Source of the DNA: Anagrus nilaparvatae
Taxonomy: Eukaryota; Arthropoda; Insecta; Hymenoptera; Mymaridae
Direction of reading: 5' to 3'
Length of the DNA: 64,000 bases
NCBI GenBank assembly: GCA_022575985.1
Contig: JAKSXM010000231.1
Location: 4,156,501-4,220,500, forward strand
Below, one piece after another: positions 35,200-47,439 of this stretch. The position numbers and the translations under genes were made by a program. Position 1 is the first letter of the stretch. Each line of letters begins with the position of its first letter. A model generated the notes under the pieces. The model did not search any database, was not told where the DNA came from, and was given only the letters and a program-made list of their open reading frames with translations.

Positions 35200-36430
35200 G
35201 ATGATGTTTCAGAAAAATGTAATCATGTGAGATATTAGATAAAAATAAACTTTAACATAATCAAAAACCTAGTCGAATTTTTAATTTAACAGAATCAAAA
35301 TATTGCAAATGAATTTTACCACCGTCAGCTCCAATAAGAAAAACAATATAGTAGTGTCATAGTTTATTCGATTCTCTTTTCTCTATAATCAGGATGGTTC
35401 GTACAAAATCGAGCGCTCTCGGAGGCCTTCGGAAAGACACTGTATTCCGAAAATATTATATTAGATAATCCTATAGAAGCCGGCTCCATGCATTATTAAC
35501 GTGAACTTATATATTATTTATTGAGGGCGCCTAATTATCGACGAGGAATCCTGATTATATAGAGAAAAGAATGAAATCATAATTAGCCGATTTTATTCAG
35601 CCGGTCATACAGTGAAACAATTGACGCGACATATCTTTCATCTTTTTTTGCCCTCTAAACTGCCATCTCTGAACTTATATAAATATTCCAGACAGATAGA
35701 ATAAAACATTACTCACTTAAAACAAAATTAATGCCATTTTTTTCGTTTTTAATTGAAATATTTTTGAAATATTTTCTTCAGTCTAGCATGAAAAATATTA
35801 AAAATAGTGTAATATATTGAAACAAGTATAAAATTGAAATAAATCAAAAAGTATTTCATTGATAATAAATCAGAATTACTTACCATTTTCATCGTATAAA
35901 ATAAAAATTTGTTAAAAACCGAAAATTGCAAACTCCACTTTGAGTGGATTTTTAAGTAGGTTGCACCAAACCGTTTTGTCTGAAAATTTCAAGGTGACCT
36001 TGTACAACTAAAATATGTTACCAGAAAAAAAATTAAGAGTGTACCTATCACCAGTTCCGAGAAAACAAGGGAAAAATAACAAAAACTTAGGATTTTTTTG
36101 AAAAAAAATGACATAAAACAGCTTGTAAAAACTGTTTTAAGCTTTAAAATTATGTTCTATCATTTTAAGTGAGTTATTTTATGTGTGAAAAAGTCACTTT
36201 TAACTAGTCCTACATCTTACGTGTCTTTAAATGTAGTAAAATTTATCGAAAATTTATTAAATTTGCTAAAAACCTAAAAAAATGACTTTTTGAGGTTAGG
36301 GACGTAAGGAAAGGCATTCGGAAGTCCCTATACAGGTGAAAGGTGTTCTTTTGGTACCCAAAGTATGCCCTGAAAATTTCACGGCAATCGGTTTCGTGGG
36401 CCGGAGCCCCCTTCTTATCCGGGAATAGCC

Positions 36431-37043
36431 TTTGGGGAAAGGCGTTAGACAAGGATATGTATTCGAAAGGCATTATAAGAGTTCAGAGGCAAGGTGCTCT
36501 GAGGGTTTCTTGCCCGTACAGGACTGTCTCGGAAGCATTATCCCAATTAAGCTCCTCGCCAAAGAGCGTAAACTTATTTATGATAGAAAAAATGAAGGCG
36601 ACGTCGACCGTATCAAAGCGGAAGTTAGGAGGGATGTGATGCTGGAGTGGCAGACGCTCTGGAAGGATCGCACAGACAGCGCATGTACCATGCGTCTCAT
36701 AAAAGATGTCGCTCCATAGATCCAAAGAGAACATGGGGAAGTGAATTACTTCTTGATCCAGTTTCTCAGTGGACACGGGCTTTTTCAGTCCTATCTCTTC
36801 AGGATGGGCAAAGTTGGAAGCTCCAAATGTGTGTTCTGTCCCGGCAAACGCGATGATGCGTATCACACGTTCTTTCGTTGCGATCGGTGGGTGATCAAAA
36901 GGAGGGAATGGGAGGCGGAAATAGGGGACATTACGCCTGACAATGTCGTTGAAAGAATGCTTCAAAATGAAGAAGGATGGAGTGCTGTTGCAAGGCTCGT
37001 GGAGGGTATTCTGAGAACTAAAAAGCTATTGACGACACCCTAA
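36431..37043 (+). pseudogene. R1-type LINE ORF2 fragment, C-terminal half
   Basis: Continues the 28559-28711 frame: WGKALDKDMYSK, RVQRQGALRVSCPYRTVSEA, then a frame change near 36530, IPIKLLAKERKLIYDRK, a TAG at 36717-36719, and QFLSGHGLFQSYL. It ends with the CCHC motif CVFCPGKRDDAYHTFFRC and a tail LVEGILRTKK before TAA. These are the C-terminal hallmarks of R1-clade ORF2. The frameshift and stop show it is dead. Confidence 0.8.
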
Positions 37044-37480
37044 CTAGGAGCCGTGTGTAGGAGCGACCGAGATGGACAGTTTTTGCATGCGGCACCAAAG
37101 AGAGGACAATGTAGGACGTACAAGGATATCTATTTATTTATTTATTTATTTATATATTTATTTATTTATAAACTTACTTATTTATCTAGTTGACGACACG
37201 GTGAAATAACAAGAAGCAGAAAGAAAGGATGCAAGGATCTTCAACCAAAGAAGATACATGGCCTTAAGTCAACCCGATATAATGTGATAAACGGTTCCGG
37301 GCTGACTTGTATAAGGTATGATGAGTGGTGAGTTTAGTCGGTAAACATGGGGCAATGCATTCTTTGCAGAGTGCCTTGCCATCATGGAGTCTGACACTGT
37401 TCAGAACACCGGGTTCTGTTCGTCCGTAACGCATTCTCACCTCTCTGCCAGTGTGCAAAAAAAAAAAAAAAAAAAAAAAA
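37044..37480 (+). mobile_element. LINE 3' UTR with poly(A)
   Basis: About 410 bases after the ORF2 stop, including a (TTTA)n microsatellite at about 37128-37168, then a 24-base A run at 37457-37480. A poly(A) tail fits target-primed insertion of the 5'-truncated copy. Confidence 0.7.
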
Positions 37481-38363
37481 TTAAAAGGATTAAAATTTTT
37501 AAAGATTATTTTATACGTTAATAATAATAAAGTATAATGAAGTCATGGGAATTTTTTTCTTAAAAAATTTAGGATGTTTTTTATTTTAAACTAGGGGGCA
37601 AGCCCCCTGCGCGCTGAAGCACGCCAACCCCCTCAGATCATATATCATGTTTAATAGAAATGAAACTGTGGTTTAATTCACAAATAAAAATAATTGTACA
37701 GTGAGATGTCAATTTCGAATAATGAGCTTTTTTCATAATTTTAATAAACCATTAATATTTTTATTTTCAAAATTTATCTCAAGAAAAAAATATTATTAAT
37801 AAATTATCGAATATCAAAAATCGAAGACGACAACAGTGTTGAGTAACTAAAAAGAAAATTTTCTGCAAGAGTAAAATTTTTTTAAATGTTTTTTGGCTTC
37901 CAGAAATCAGGAACCAATTGCCCCAATTTTTCAAGATTTCCAACAGAAAATGTTGGTAATAACAGAGTTCCAGAAATCTTAGCTGCGATTGGTTTACTAA
38001 TAAACGAACAATACATTCCGTTCTGGATCGACCTGGACTGAGTTTTAGGGGGTAAGATTTTATTTTCTAATTTGTCGTTGGTTCTTAAGATCCTTTAAGA
38101 CAATAGATTTAGGCGTGGTTTTAAATTTCTTCTACTTAAAAGTCAAGGTAGGGGCATCGTTTAATTATTCATATTTTTCCAAATATTTTATAAACGTCGC
38201 GTCAGTTATTATGTGTCCATCGTGTTATGTTTTACTATTTTTATTTTCATTTATTTGTGTTGTGAAATGGGTTTCATATACTCTATAATTTAAACCAGAC
38301 CAAACGCTGAAGGTTGCTCTGGATTTAATTAGCATATAAAAAGTAAGTGCATTTTTATTTATT
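37481..38363. other. Intergenic sequence
   Basis: Mostly A/T-rich. A short GC-rich hairpin, ctagggggcaagccccct at 37593-37610, could be the end of a rolling-circle or other element. Nothing else seen. Confidence 0.4.
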
Positions 38364-38990
38364 CACTGTGAAAATTTCTTATTGTGAAATCACAAAAAAT
38401 GTAATGGGAATAAATTTTACGAGCAAAAGTTTTGTAAAATGTACAAAACAATAGATTTGTAAAATCATAAATATCATTTTGAATTTTCACAAAAGTAATT
38501 GTGTGATTTTAATACACAACATTTTTGTAAAATCACATTCTAAAAAAAAATATTTAAAAAAATTTTATTTTTATTTCTTATCTTAATTATTTTTATACTT
38601 AAAATTTCTATAATTTTCATATCACATATATTTTTTTTTATTTAGATTTTAAGTAAACATACTGTATATTAAGATTAAATTTTATTCCATTAATTTCTTT
38701 TTTAATTGCCTCGACCTGGTCTTAAACCGGTGAATCTTATCAGCTTCACAATATACCATTATGCTAAATAAGGTTTGATAATATATTTTCAAATTATGGG
38801 TGTCTTGCTTCTTTAGATTTATCATATATTTTTTTTTTCGTAAATTTTAATATTATTTTTTAAAATATTTGATTTTTATAAACTAAAAACAATTTAATTA
38901 TTATTTAAGAATAAAAAAAAATAAAATTAGTAACTCTCGCTAATTAAATTCCATTGGTCATAAAAAATGAATGTGAATTCGCCTCAATGA
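38364..38990 (+). mobile_element. TIR element family A (partial copy 2)
   Basis: Collinear with 164-830: starts cactgtgaaaatttcttatt, contains the same tRNA-like module at 38707-38773 and ends in ccattggtcataaaaaatga. It breaks off where the next MITE is inserted; no right TIR was found. Confidence 0.75.
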
Positions 38991-39658
38991 GGGCTTTTTC
39001 ACAAATCACGTAACGCAAAGTTTTCCGTTTTTGCGATACCCCTCCCCTCCCCCTAGGATGCATTGAGTATGATTTTTGGAGATAAAGGAATTTAACAGCT
39101 TTCTTTTTTTTTATATCACTTTTTTTCACACTTATTTTCAAGATTAAGTTTGAGTTAAATTTTTTTTTATATAAAATCATAATATTCTTTCAAAAATTCT
39201 TAAAATCAATAAAAAAAATCTATCTTACAAGTCGAGGTGGGTAAGTGTGAAAGAAAAATACTCATAACACTTTTTAGGGACTATGAGTTTTCAAATAAAA
39301 CGTTACCTAACGAAAAAAAAAAATTCTAATTTTTTTTATGTCCTTAAAAACCCGCTCGTATACCTGTTCCTTCATTTTTTTCTATATTTTTATGTTAATT
39401 CTAAGACAGATTTTTTTATTGATTTTAAGAATTTTTGAAACAATATTATGATTTTATATAAAAAAAATTTTAAACTTAATCTTGAAAATAAGTGTAAAAA
39501 AAAATGTTATAAAAAAAAAGAAAGTTTTTAGATTCCTTTATCTCCAAAAATCATATTCAATGCATTTATGGAAAAAAAAACGTAACATAACGGTTGTTAG
39601 GTTAGTTGGGTATCGCGAAAACGGAAAACTTTGCGTTACGTGGTTTGTGAAACACCCC
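38991..39658. mobile_element. MITE with ~240-bp TIRs, 668 bp
   Basis: Starts gggctttttcacaaatcacg and ends cgtggtttgtgaaacacccc. The arms also share gttttccgtttttgcgatac, ttggagataaaggaatt and ttaagattaagtttgag-type sequence; the centre is about 150 bp. It interrupts family A copy 2. No coding sequence; superfamily not determined. Confidence 0.8.
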
Positions 39659-40763
39659 ATACTGCAGGATAATTTTGTAAACCTGTATTGTTTGAGATAA
39701 AATTTTTTAAAGTTTACTCAAGATTTTTCTTATCAAATCATATGTGTCCTTATTTTTTATTAAATTTAAAAATTATGAAACATTAATGTTAAATATTTTA
39801 ATCTATAAATTAAGTATTGATACGTTTATTGATAGATCGTATTGATAGAAAAAAATAATTTTTTATCATAAAGTATTTTGTTGCGCAAAATATTAATAAA
39901 TTTCGCGCATTTATGTGACTGAAAATAAAAAAATAAAAAAGAAAAAAATTAAAGTGATGCCTTCAGTTAGGGCACGGGAAAATTGACCATGCAAAATTTT
40001 GGACACGAAATTCTAATTTCAGTCAAATTTTAATTTCAGAAACGGAAATGAAAAATAAAAAAAATTAGGACATACCAAAAAAATATTTAATAAAAATTGC
40101 CCACGCAAAAAATAAGACACAAAATTTTGGACACCTCAAATTTATTATTTTTAATTTTGCCTACAAATGGCAAAATTTTAAATATTTCCACAAAAAAAAA
40201 TATATTTAAAAATTTTTGTTTCTAATTTTAATTACCTGAATATTGCTTTTTTTATTTACCTGAATATTTTAATTTTACCTGAATATTCTAATTTTAATTA
40301 GGGTCAAGGTCAAGGATGGGGTGGTGGACATCGATGCGGTTTTGAACACCCAGCGTTATTTTTTGTTATTTTACCAAATAACTAAGATAAAAACAAGTTA
40401 AAACATATATTATTGTTAAAAAAATATTCTTTAAACGGTTACTTTCTTTACTATCTAGTTTATTTGAAAATTATTAATTATTTTTAACAATAAAACCCTG
40501 AATCAAAATAGACTACATGATACGGTATCGTTTTTTAACAAAAATGCTAAGGATACGCGATACATAAAATCACTATTTTGTTTATATTTCTTTAACAATA
40601 ACAACTTTTTTGCATTTATTTGATTAAGTAGGGATAATAATAAAAATTAAATCTTCAAACATTAAATTTATAATAATTATAAATTTATCTTGTAAATGTT
40701 GAGAACATAGCATATACAGAATACCAGGGATCAGAGCTGGCACATTTTTATTTGAACATTCAG
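39659..40763. other. Intergenic sequence upstream of the MULE-like gene
   Basis: AT-rich. The missing first exon(s) of the gene at 40764 should lie here, but I could not pick one out with confidence. Confidence 0.4.
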
Positions 40764-42723
40764 GTTGCACCTATTATCGTGATACATCAATGGTGGAGAC
40801 GTATAGATGCACCGTTAGATATGCAGGAAATATTAGGTGTCCTGGTGCCGTTTTTGTCGCCGACAATACTGTGCACGTTTACCGGCGACATTTTGAGGAC
40901 TGTTTACCTATTCTTAACTTACGAGACAATATTTTATTTGAAAGAGAATTGTTTCGAAGGTGTCGAGAGACGCTATTAACTTATGAGGAGATTCATCGCG
41001 ACGTCAGTGCTCTGTAAGCACTATAAATTTTTTATTTATTTTTGCAATTAAAATTTGCTCATTTTTTTAAAGGTATCCCCTTGCTGATTTGCCTTTTGAC
41101 AATCATCTTAGAGGAAGAATGCACAATCATAGGCGTGTTGTTCTTCCTGCTATCACTGATCACTTAGGAGGAATGGAAAATATCCTTAGGAATCACCCTA
41201 ATTTTGGCCCAATATTCAGAAGACTAATCAGGTCTGCGGATGGTGGAGAGGCCTTGATTTTTATTGATGATGCCATGATAGCTCCGTCAAGGGAAGTAAC
41301 ACAGTTATTCATGGATGGCACCTTCCAAGTAAATATAATACTTAATTTTTACAGAAATATTTTTATTCTCAAACAACTTTATTACTAGAAATTAATAGTT
41401 GCATATGTATGAATTTTATAATAATATTAGATTCTGCTTGAAATTGCAGTATATCTTTTAAATAATTTTATCATAAGTATCTTAATTTTTCTAAAATAAT
41501 TTAATCATTTTTTAAGATAGTTCCCAGAAGACCGTACGCAGTACAGTTGTACACTATACATTTTCGAAGATTGGACTCAGTAAGTAAAATTAATTTATAC
41601 ACTTTAATAAACGCTTCTTAAAAAATATATTCAAATTTGCAGGGATTTGCGGCAATTTTTGTTTTGGCAAATAGGATGACGCAAGCTTTGTACGAAGCTA
41701 TGTGGATGGCTATTTTTGAAATTATCCCAGAACTAAGGCAAAACGTCCAATCTTGCTTAATGGACTTCGAAAGAGCTAGCATGAATGCCGTGCTTACTTC
41801 ATTTGCCGGTCCTCTACAAATAACCAGATGTGTTTTTCATTTTCATCAGGTAAAAAATGCTAATATTTTAGCAATTTTAAACAAAAACATTGAAAAAAAA
41901 TAAACTAAATTTTCTGCTTTCTGTCAATTCAATTTTTTTCTAAAGCATCTTTTTTAGTAAACCAATACTTTCGTATAATAAAATATAATGATTATATTTG
42001 AAATCAATAAATTTTATCCATCGACATTTATCAGAATGTTGATTCATTGAACATTTTATCTGGTTCATATTCCACTTTCATTTTTTGTAAAAAATTTTAG
42101 AATGTATTCAGTAACTAAAATGTTCGTTTATTATTTTATATTTTTACAATGAAAATAATAAAAAATTATTCCCTTTAATAGATTATTTTTTCTTTTGCAA
42201 TTTATTTTTCCATACTTTTTTAGGCTCTTCTTCGAAGGTGGTGTAGATAACGGATCGATGATGCCTATCTACATATACTAGATTGCGCCTTAGCTATTCC
42301 GTACTTGCCACGTGAGCAAACTTTAGAAGCCTTAACTCTTGTCAGCCAAAGAATTGATGCACAAGGTAATATTGTTAACTTGCAAAGTTTTAGGTTATGT
42401 TGTTATATTTTTTACTTATCAAGTTGAAATGTTAGTTTATAAATTAAGTCTAATTTTACAAATCACAACAAATTTTCGCGAATCTTAAGCTTGGTGAACA
42501 AATAAATAAAAAAATACAAGCTTAAAAAATTTTTGTTGTAGGATAATGAAAATTATTCGACAAATTAATCTTAATACAAAAAAATTATTAATTACAAACT
42601 TTTAGGAAGAAATTTTGAAAACCGAGGCGTACGAGACGGAAGATTGAGAAGTTAGTATGCCTATAAATAAAAAATAAATATTTTGATGAATAGAAACTAT
42701 TAAAAATATTTGTATGTCCACAG

Positions 42724-43521
42724 GGAGGCACGTTGAAGAAATAATTGCTGAAGTTAATAACGCACCACTTCAACCTGCTCTACTTAATGAACAAATTATG
42801 CGTAATTTAATAGAACAACTCGCTGTTTCTGGGCCTCAAGAAAGATTACTTGAGCCTAGAGATAATGAACACATAGCAAGAGTCCAGAATTTAAGAAAAC
42901 AAGCTGCTGTTCTGATTGCAGCTGCTGAAGCTGAAGCACCTGTTGGTGCAAGAAATCCCCTGCAAGGTGAAGTTGAACAACCTCAGGCTGTAGTCAGACG
43001 TGGACGTAATGTGAGAGGAGCTGGTCGCGGTGCAAGACGAGGTGTACGTGGTGTGAGGGGTGGTGGACGGGTTGCCAGGGGTCGTGGTGCTAGAGGAGCT
43101 GGTCATGGAGCTAGAGGTGGACGAGGTGGTCGTGGAAATAATGATGGAGGTAGACCACGTCTTGCTGCGCTTTTCCAGGCTTTTGTAGCTGCAGAACGTA
43201 ATAATGCAATGAATCCCGCAGAAGGTGAAGCTGCTGATCCTCATGCAGTAGTAGGACGTGTCCGTGGTGCAATGGGAGCTGGCGGTGGGCGAGGAAACCG
43301 CGATAATAATAATAACAATAATAATAGAGGAAGAAGAGATCAAAGAGGAAGAGGAGGGGCTGGAGGGGAAGCTCAAACGTATGTTATTGCAGCTGCTGAA
43401 GCCAGAATAGCACCAATTCAACCTAATGAAATGCCAAACTTAGAGCCCCTTCCAATTGCACCGGCCGTACCAGATAATATTAACGAGAGACGTTTGCGGG
43501 GAAGAATAATACGTTTCAATG
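42724..43521 (+). other. RGG-rich exon of the MULE-like gene
   Basis: 798 nt, entered in phase 2 after CCACAG and left in phase 1 at a GTAAAC donor. The first ~60 residues look helical. Then two related blocks follow, each with an AAE/GE leader, PxAVVxR and an arginine-glycine run (RGAGRGARRGVRG, RGARGGRGGRGNN, then RGRRDQRGRGG). The two blocks look like an internal duplication. RGG regions bind RNA and favour condensates in other proteins; here that is inference only. Confidence 0.65.
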
Positions 43522-44720
43522 GTAAACCATTGTTTATATTATTAAGAAATATATTTTCACTTTAAAATCGTTTTAAAATCGTTCTATCTGCCATTGGGTC
43601 TTCTTTGCTCAGTATATTTGTAACTGAAATATTTTAACCATATATTTATTTATAATAATTTTTTAATGAAAGAATCAATGCTATTCAGTATTTTTTATAA
43701 GAATATAATAAAAATGAAAATGTTTATTTATTTAAAAAAATACGGCTTGTTAAATTTTTGTAATTTTTTGAGCTTTTATGAACCAAAATTTTCAATTTTT
43801 TTGTTTACATTTGTGCACCAACTACTGAAAAACATTGATTCTTTCATTTAAAAATTATTTTAATTAAATTTTTTTACTTTTTCCGGGTTTATTGTTCTTA
43901 CTGTTGATTATCAATTAATAAAAATGTTTCAAATTCTTATGAAAAAGTATTATAACTTTAAAAAGTATTTTAACTTTGAAAAATTTTAATCGTTTTTATC
44001 TTTGAAGTTTGTATCAGGCGTAAAAAATTTTCATAATCGAATAAAATCATTGCCTACATTAAAATTTTCTCATGTTTTTGAGTTAAAATTTTTTTTTTAA
44101 AGTCAAGTTTATTTTTTTTTTTTTGAAAATCAGATTTTATAGCGGCAAAAATTTGTCATGCTTTGAAATTTCCAAAAATTTTAAAAATTGAATATTCCAC
44201 GAATTATATGTTAGAAAAAAATCTATAGCCTATGTCATTTCTGGATTTTTTTTTATTTTGACAACGGTATTATATATAATATGTCTGAATCTGTATGTGT
44301 GTGGTATGTACAATCTCGAAATAATGTGACTTAATATGGCTAATTACAAAAATTATCTTGTTTTCATTGTTAATCTTGCTAATAAATTATTAATAAATTA
44401 ATTATTAGCGACGCCAACCTCATATTAAACTATTTAAAAATTTTTTACAATTTATTTTGTTTAAATTTGAACTCTTGAAATATTCAGCCATTCATTTATT
44501 TTAAGCTTAATTATTTCGTGGATTGTATGTAAGAAATATATTCTCTACTTGCAATGATAAAAACCTTCTATATAGTAAAAAAAAAAGAAAACAGTATTTA
44601 AAATAATAAAATTTTTTTCAGTGCCTGATAACTTGAATGCAGGCTATGATGAAATATATCTGTCGGATAATGACGCAGAAGATGATGAAAGTAATTAGCA
44701 TTTAATTATGTAAAATAGTA

Positions 44721-44865
44721 CAGTGGTGGATACAGGGGTTGGTCAATGGGGTCAATTGACCTCCTCTCAGCGGTCTTTTTTACTTTTTTTAAAGCAATTT
44801 ACGTTACATAATTAACAAGAAGCACCAGATTGACCAACTCTTGAATTTTCTGGATCCACCCTTGT
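44721..44865. mobile_element. hAT-type MITE remnant in an intron
   Basis: Starts cagtggtggatacagggg and ends ctggatccacccttg, an imperfect inverted pair matching the usual hAT start CAGNGGCGGATCCAGG. Both ends share ttggtcaat. It lies in the intron between the acidic exon and the next exon. Flanks taaaatagta and tagaattatc are too different to call a duplication. Confidence 0.55.
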
Positions 44866-45226
44866 AGAATTATCACTAGTAAAAAACATAATTTATTTTT
44901 AGTCCGTAACATTTTACATGAAAATGATCAAATTGAAAGGAATAATCGTGAAAGAGAAATATTGTTTCATCAACAACGGCTATCTCCCGAACAAATTATA
45001 TATTCAATCGAATCCACGCCATCTCCTACAATATAAGTAAATATATCTCCACTAATCTTGGAGCAACCAAATTATGTTGATCAAAAAATTGAAGTACTTG
45101 GAGATGCAGATAATAAAGGTCCACTAACAACAGACCAGACCTTCCGAATGGTACGTATTTTAAAATAAAAAGTTTATATTAAATTACAAATGCTAAAATA
45201 AACAATTTTTTATTTCAGATTCTTAA

Positions 45227-46344
45227 CCTTTAGCCTGCACACCTCTTGAAAATCGCATAGCCTGCACATGGGGTCCGGCGGACCCCAGCTACTAAAATAC
45301 ATTTTATGGTTAAACTGTTCATTATATCTTAGCCAAAATTTTTTTAGGAGTTGTTCATACCTCATAAAAAAAGGACAAATTACTTTTGTTAGGAGTTTTT
45401 AAAAGAAAAATACTAAAAACATAAATTGAAGGGAAAAAAACGAGAAAATTGGTATTTTTTGAATAAATTAGCATAAAATCTGCAATTATATATATTTTTT
45501 TAAATATCCTATAAATTTCAATAAAGTTATTATAAAACTTAAGGAAAAAAATACTAACTTATAGCTACCTTAAAAAAAAGGTATTTATTTAGGATAAAAA
45601 CTGCATCATTTTGAGGGTTAAATTTCAAAAATAATTTTTAAAAGTAAAAGTTTTTTTTTTAATTTTTTTTGTAATTTTATTAAAAAAAAAAAGAAAATAC
45701 ATACATATAATTGAAAAATAATTTATTTTAATTAGATGCAGCACATTTTAGACATTGTGATGAACGATGATCGTTACACATCGGACGTAAACAAGAAGAG
45801 CAACCTTGTTTGGTTTTCTTATCATGTTTCCTTGGGCAAAGTGCACACCTTACTTTATTTTCATAGATTTGCAGTTCTTGATACGTATCATCTGAAGATG
45901 ATACGTCAAGACCTAAAATAACTTGAATTCCGTATTTTAGGTCACGTTTTAAAGAAGGTATCTTATAGCGCTCTGCCAAAAAATCTTGAATAAAAACAAA
46001 AAAAATATATAAAACCCCTTAAATACATTATAATTTAGATATTTGATATTATACGTACCTTTTAACAACTATTTTTAGTAACTTTTATTAAATAAATAAA
46101 TATATCAAAAACAGCGTATCCTGCACACGGGGCCTTATGGACCCCACGCTTTATAATGGTCAAATTCACTTGAGTACCCGGTTCAAACAATCGAGTTTAA
46201 AGTTAAACGAAGTTTTGTATCATAAAAATACATGTTTAAACTCTTGAAAGATGACAGTACAGGTCTCTTATCACGCGCTAAATATTTAAAATATCAATGC
46301 GAATATTGCCTGGGGTCCGTTGGACCCCTAGTGCAGGCTAAAGG
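45227..46344. mobile_element. Internally deleted piggyBac element
   Basis: 1118 bp flanked by TTAA on both sides (45223-45226 and 46345-46348). Perfect 14-bp TIRs ccttttagcc-type: the start is cctttagcctgcac and the end gtgcaggctaaagg. Subterminal ggggtccgncggacccc palindromes lie inside each end. The only coding sequence is the C-terminal cysteine-rich tail of a piggyBac transposase on the minus strand, so the DDD catalytic core has been lost. It splits an exon of the MULE-like gene. Confidence 0.9.
45728..45979 (-). pseudogene. PiggyBac transposase C-terminal zinc-binding domain
   Basis: About 80 residues: AERYKIPSLKRDLKYGI, a linker, then CALCPRKHDKKTKQGC followed by SSC, PMCNDHRSSQC and LKC, ending SN at the stop. 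The C-x2-C / C-x2-C / C-x-H / C-x2-C pattern is the cross-braced zinc finger that ends piggyBac transposases and helps bind the element ends. The start is probably an exon following TATTCAAG near 45990. The catalytic portion is absent. Confidence 0.8.
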
Positions 46345-46560
46345 TTAAAATTCGAGTCAAATCACGTCTAGTGATTTAAACCAGGATCAGCTGAATCAAA
46401 TACGAAGGGCTAGACTCTTGTTATTTGAAAATAATTTTAGGCATAATATTCCTGCATTGGATACAGTAGAATATGCAGGCCCTTTTAATAGTAAAAATTA
46501 TTTTTATATCAACTTCAACAATGATAACATAAACAAGTAGCTTAAAAATTTTTATTTTAG

Positions 46561-47439
46561 ATTTGAGAAATTTTAGCCAAATCGTATCTGATAGAACTAT
46601 TAATACTGCATCTAATGCAGTAAGAAATGCAGACCGTCCAAGCCCAGAAGCAGGGCCTTTAAATCGTAAGTATTTAAATAATTCAAGAATTAAATTGTGT
46701 TGAAATTAAGTAATGAAAACATAAATAAGTAATTAAAATGTTTTTATTTTAGGTTCTGATCATTCCATCGAAATAGCAACACATCGAAATATAAATCCTG
46801 TACCTAATGTAGTACAAAATTTAGGTCCACCAAGCCCACAAACAGGCCATTATAAAGATAAGTGTTTAAAATAATTCAAGAAATAAAACTTATATCAACT
46901 TACGTAATGGAAACATTAATAATTAAACTAAAAATTTTTATTTAAGGTTCTGAAAATTTGATCCAAATCGTATATCATACGATTCTTAATCCTACATCTA
47001 ATGCAGTACGAAATGCAGATCCACCAAGCCCAGAAGCAGGGCCCTCAAATTGTGAGTATTTTAAATAATTCAAGAATTAAATTGTATACTAACTTACGTA
47101 ATGAAAACTTAAAAAAGTAATTATAATATTTTCATTTTCGGTCCTGATCATTCCAGCGGAATCGCAACTCATCGAAGTATAAATCCTGCATCTAATACAG
47201 TACAAAATTCAGGCCCAGCAAGCCCACAAGCTCGTCCTTCTAATGGTAAGTGTTTAAAATAATTCAAGAAATAAAACTTATATCAACTTACGTAATGGAA
47301 ACATTAATAATTAAATTAAAAATTTTTATTTATGATTCTGAAAATTTGATCCAAATTGTACCTCATACAATTATTAATCCCGCATCTAATGCAGTACGAA
47401 ACGCAGATCCACCAAGCCCACAAGCAGGTCCTTCAAATG
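46561..47439 (+). repeat. Array of five 105-nt exons with ~89-nt introns
   Basis: Exons at 46561-46665, 46753-46857, 46947-47051, 47141-47245 and 47335-47439, each exactly 105 nt and each phase 1 to phase 1 (35 codons); introns are 87 or 89 nt. Exons 1, 3, 5 are of one type (core QIVPHTIINPASNAV-like, then PPSPQAGPSN) and 2, 4 of another (DHSIEIATHR). The array thus grew by duplicating a two-exon unit of about 388 bp. Exon 2 has AT in place of its GT donor; exons 4 and 5 have CG and TG in place of the AG acceptor. Skipping any exon keeps the frame. Confidence 0.8.

Larger units (their letters stand above)
28712..36430. mobile_element. Giant foldback element, 7.7 kb, inside a LINE
   Basis: The ends are ggctattcccggataagaag and its complement. 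The left arm is 28712 to about 30951 and the right arm about 32502-36430; removing two later insertions from the right arm leaves ~2.2 kb, the same as the left. A 1.55 kb spacer separates them. The arms are very similar, with indels such as the TA-microsatellite only in the left. Removing the element joins gcagaaa to tttgggg, restoring the LINE frame (E-I-W) with no target duplication. No transposase is recognised; a shared frame in both arms (ends SFQSHHRTIL) has no known match. Confidence 0.8.

Noticed and set aside
37593..37610. Helitron 3' end
   Set aside because: There is a hairpin and a CTAG nearby, but no paired TC start and no matching element body, so not called.
42891..43421. Minus-strand serine/threonine-rich open frame of 176 residues
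   Set aside because: It is antisense to the RGG exon of the MULE-like gene; its composition follows from GGN/CGN codons read backwards.
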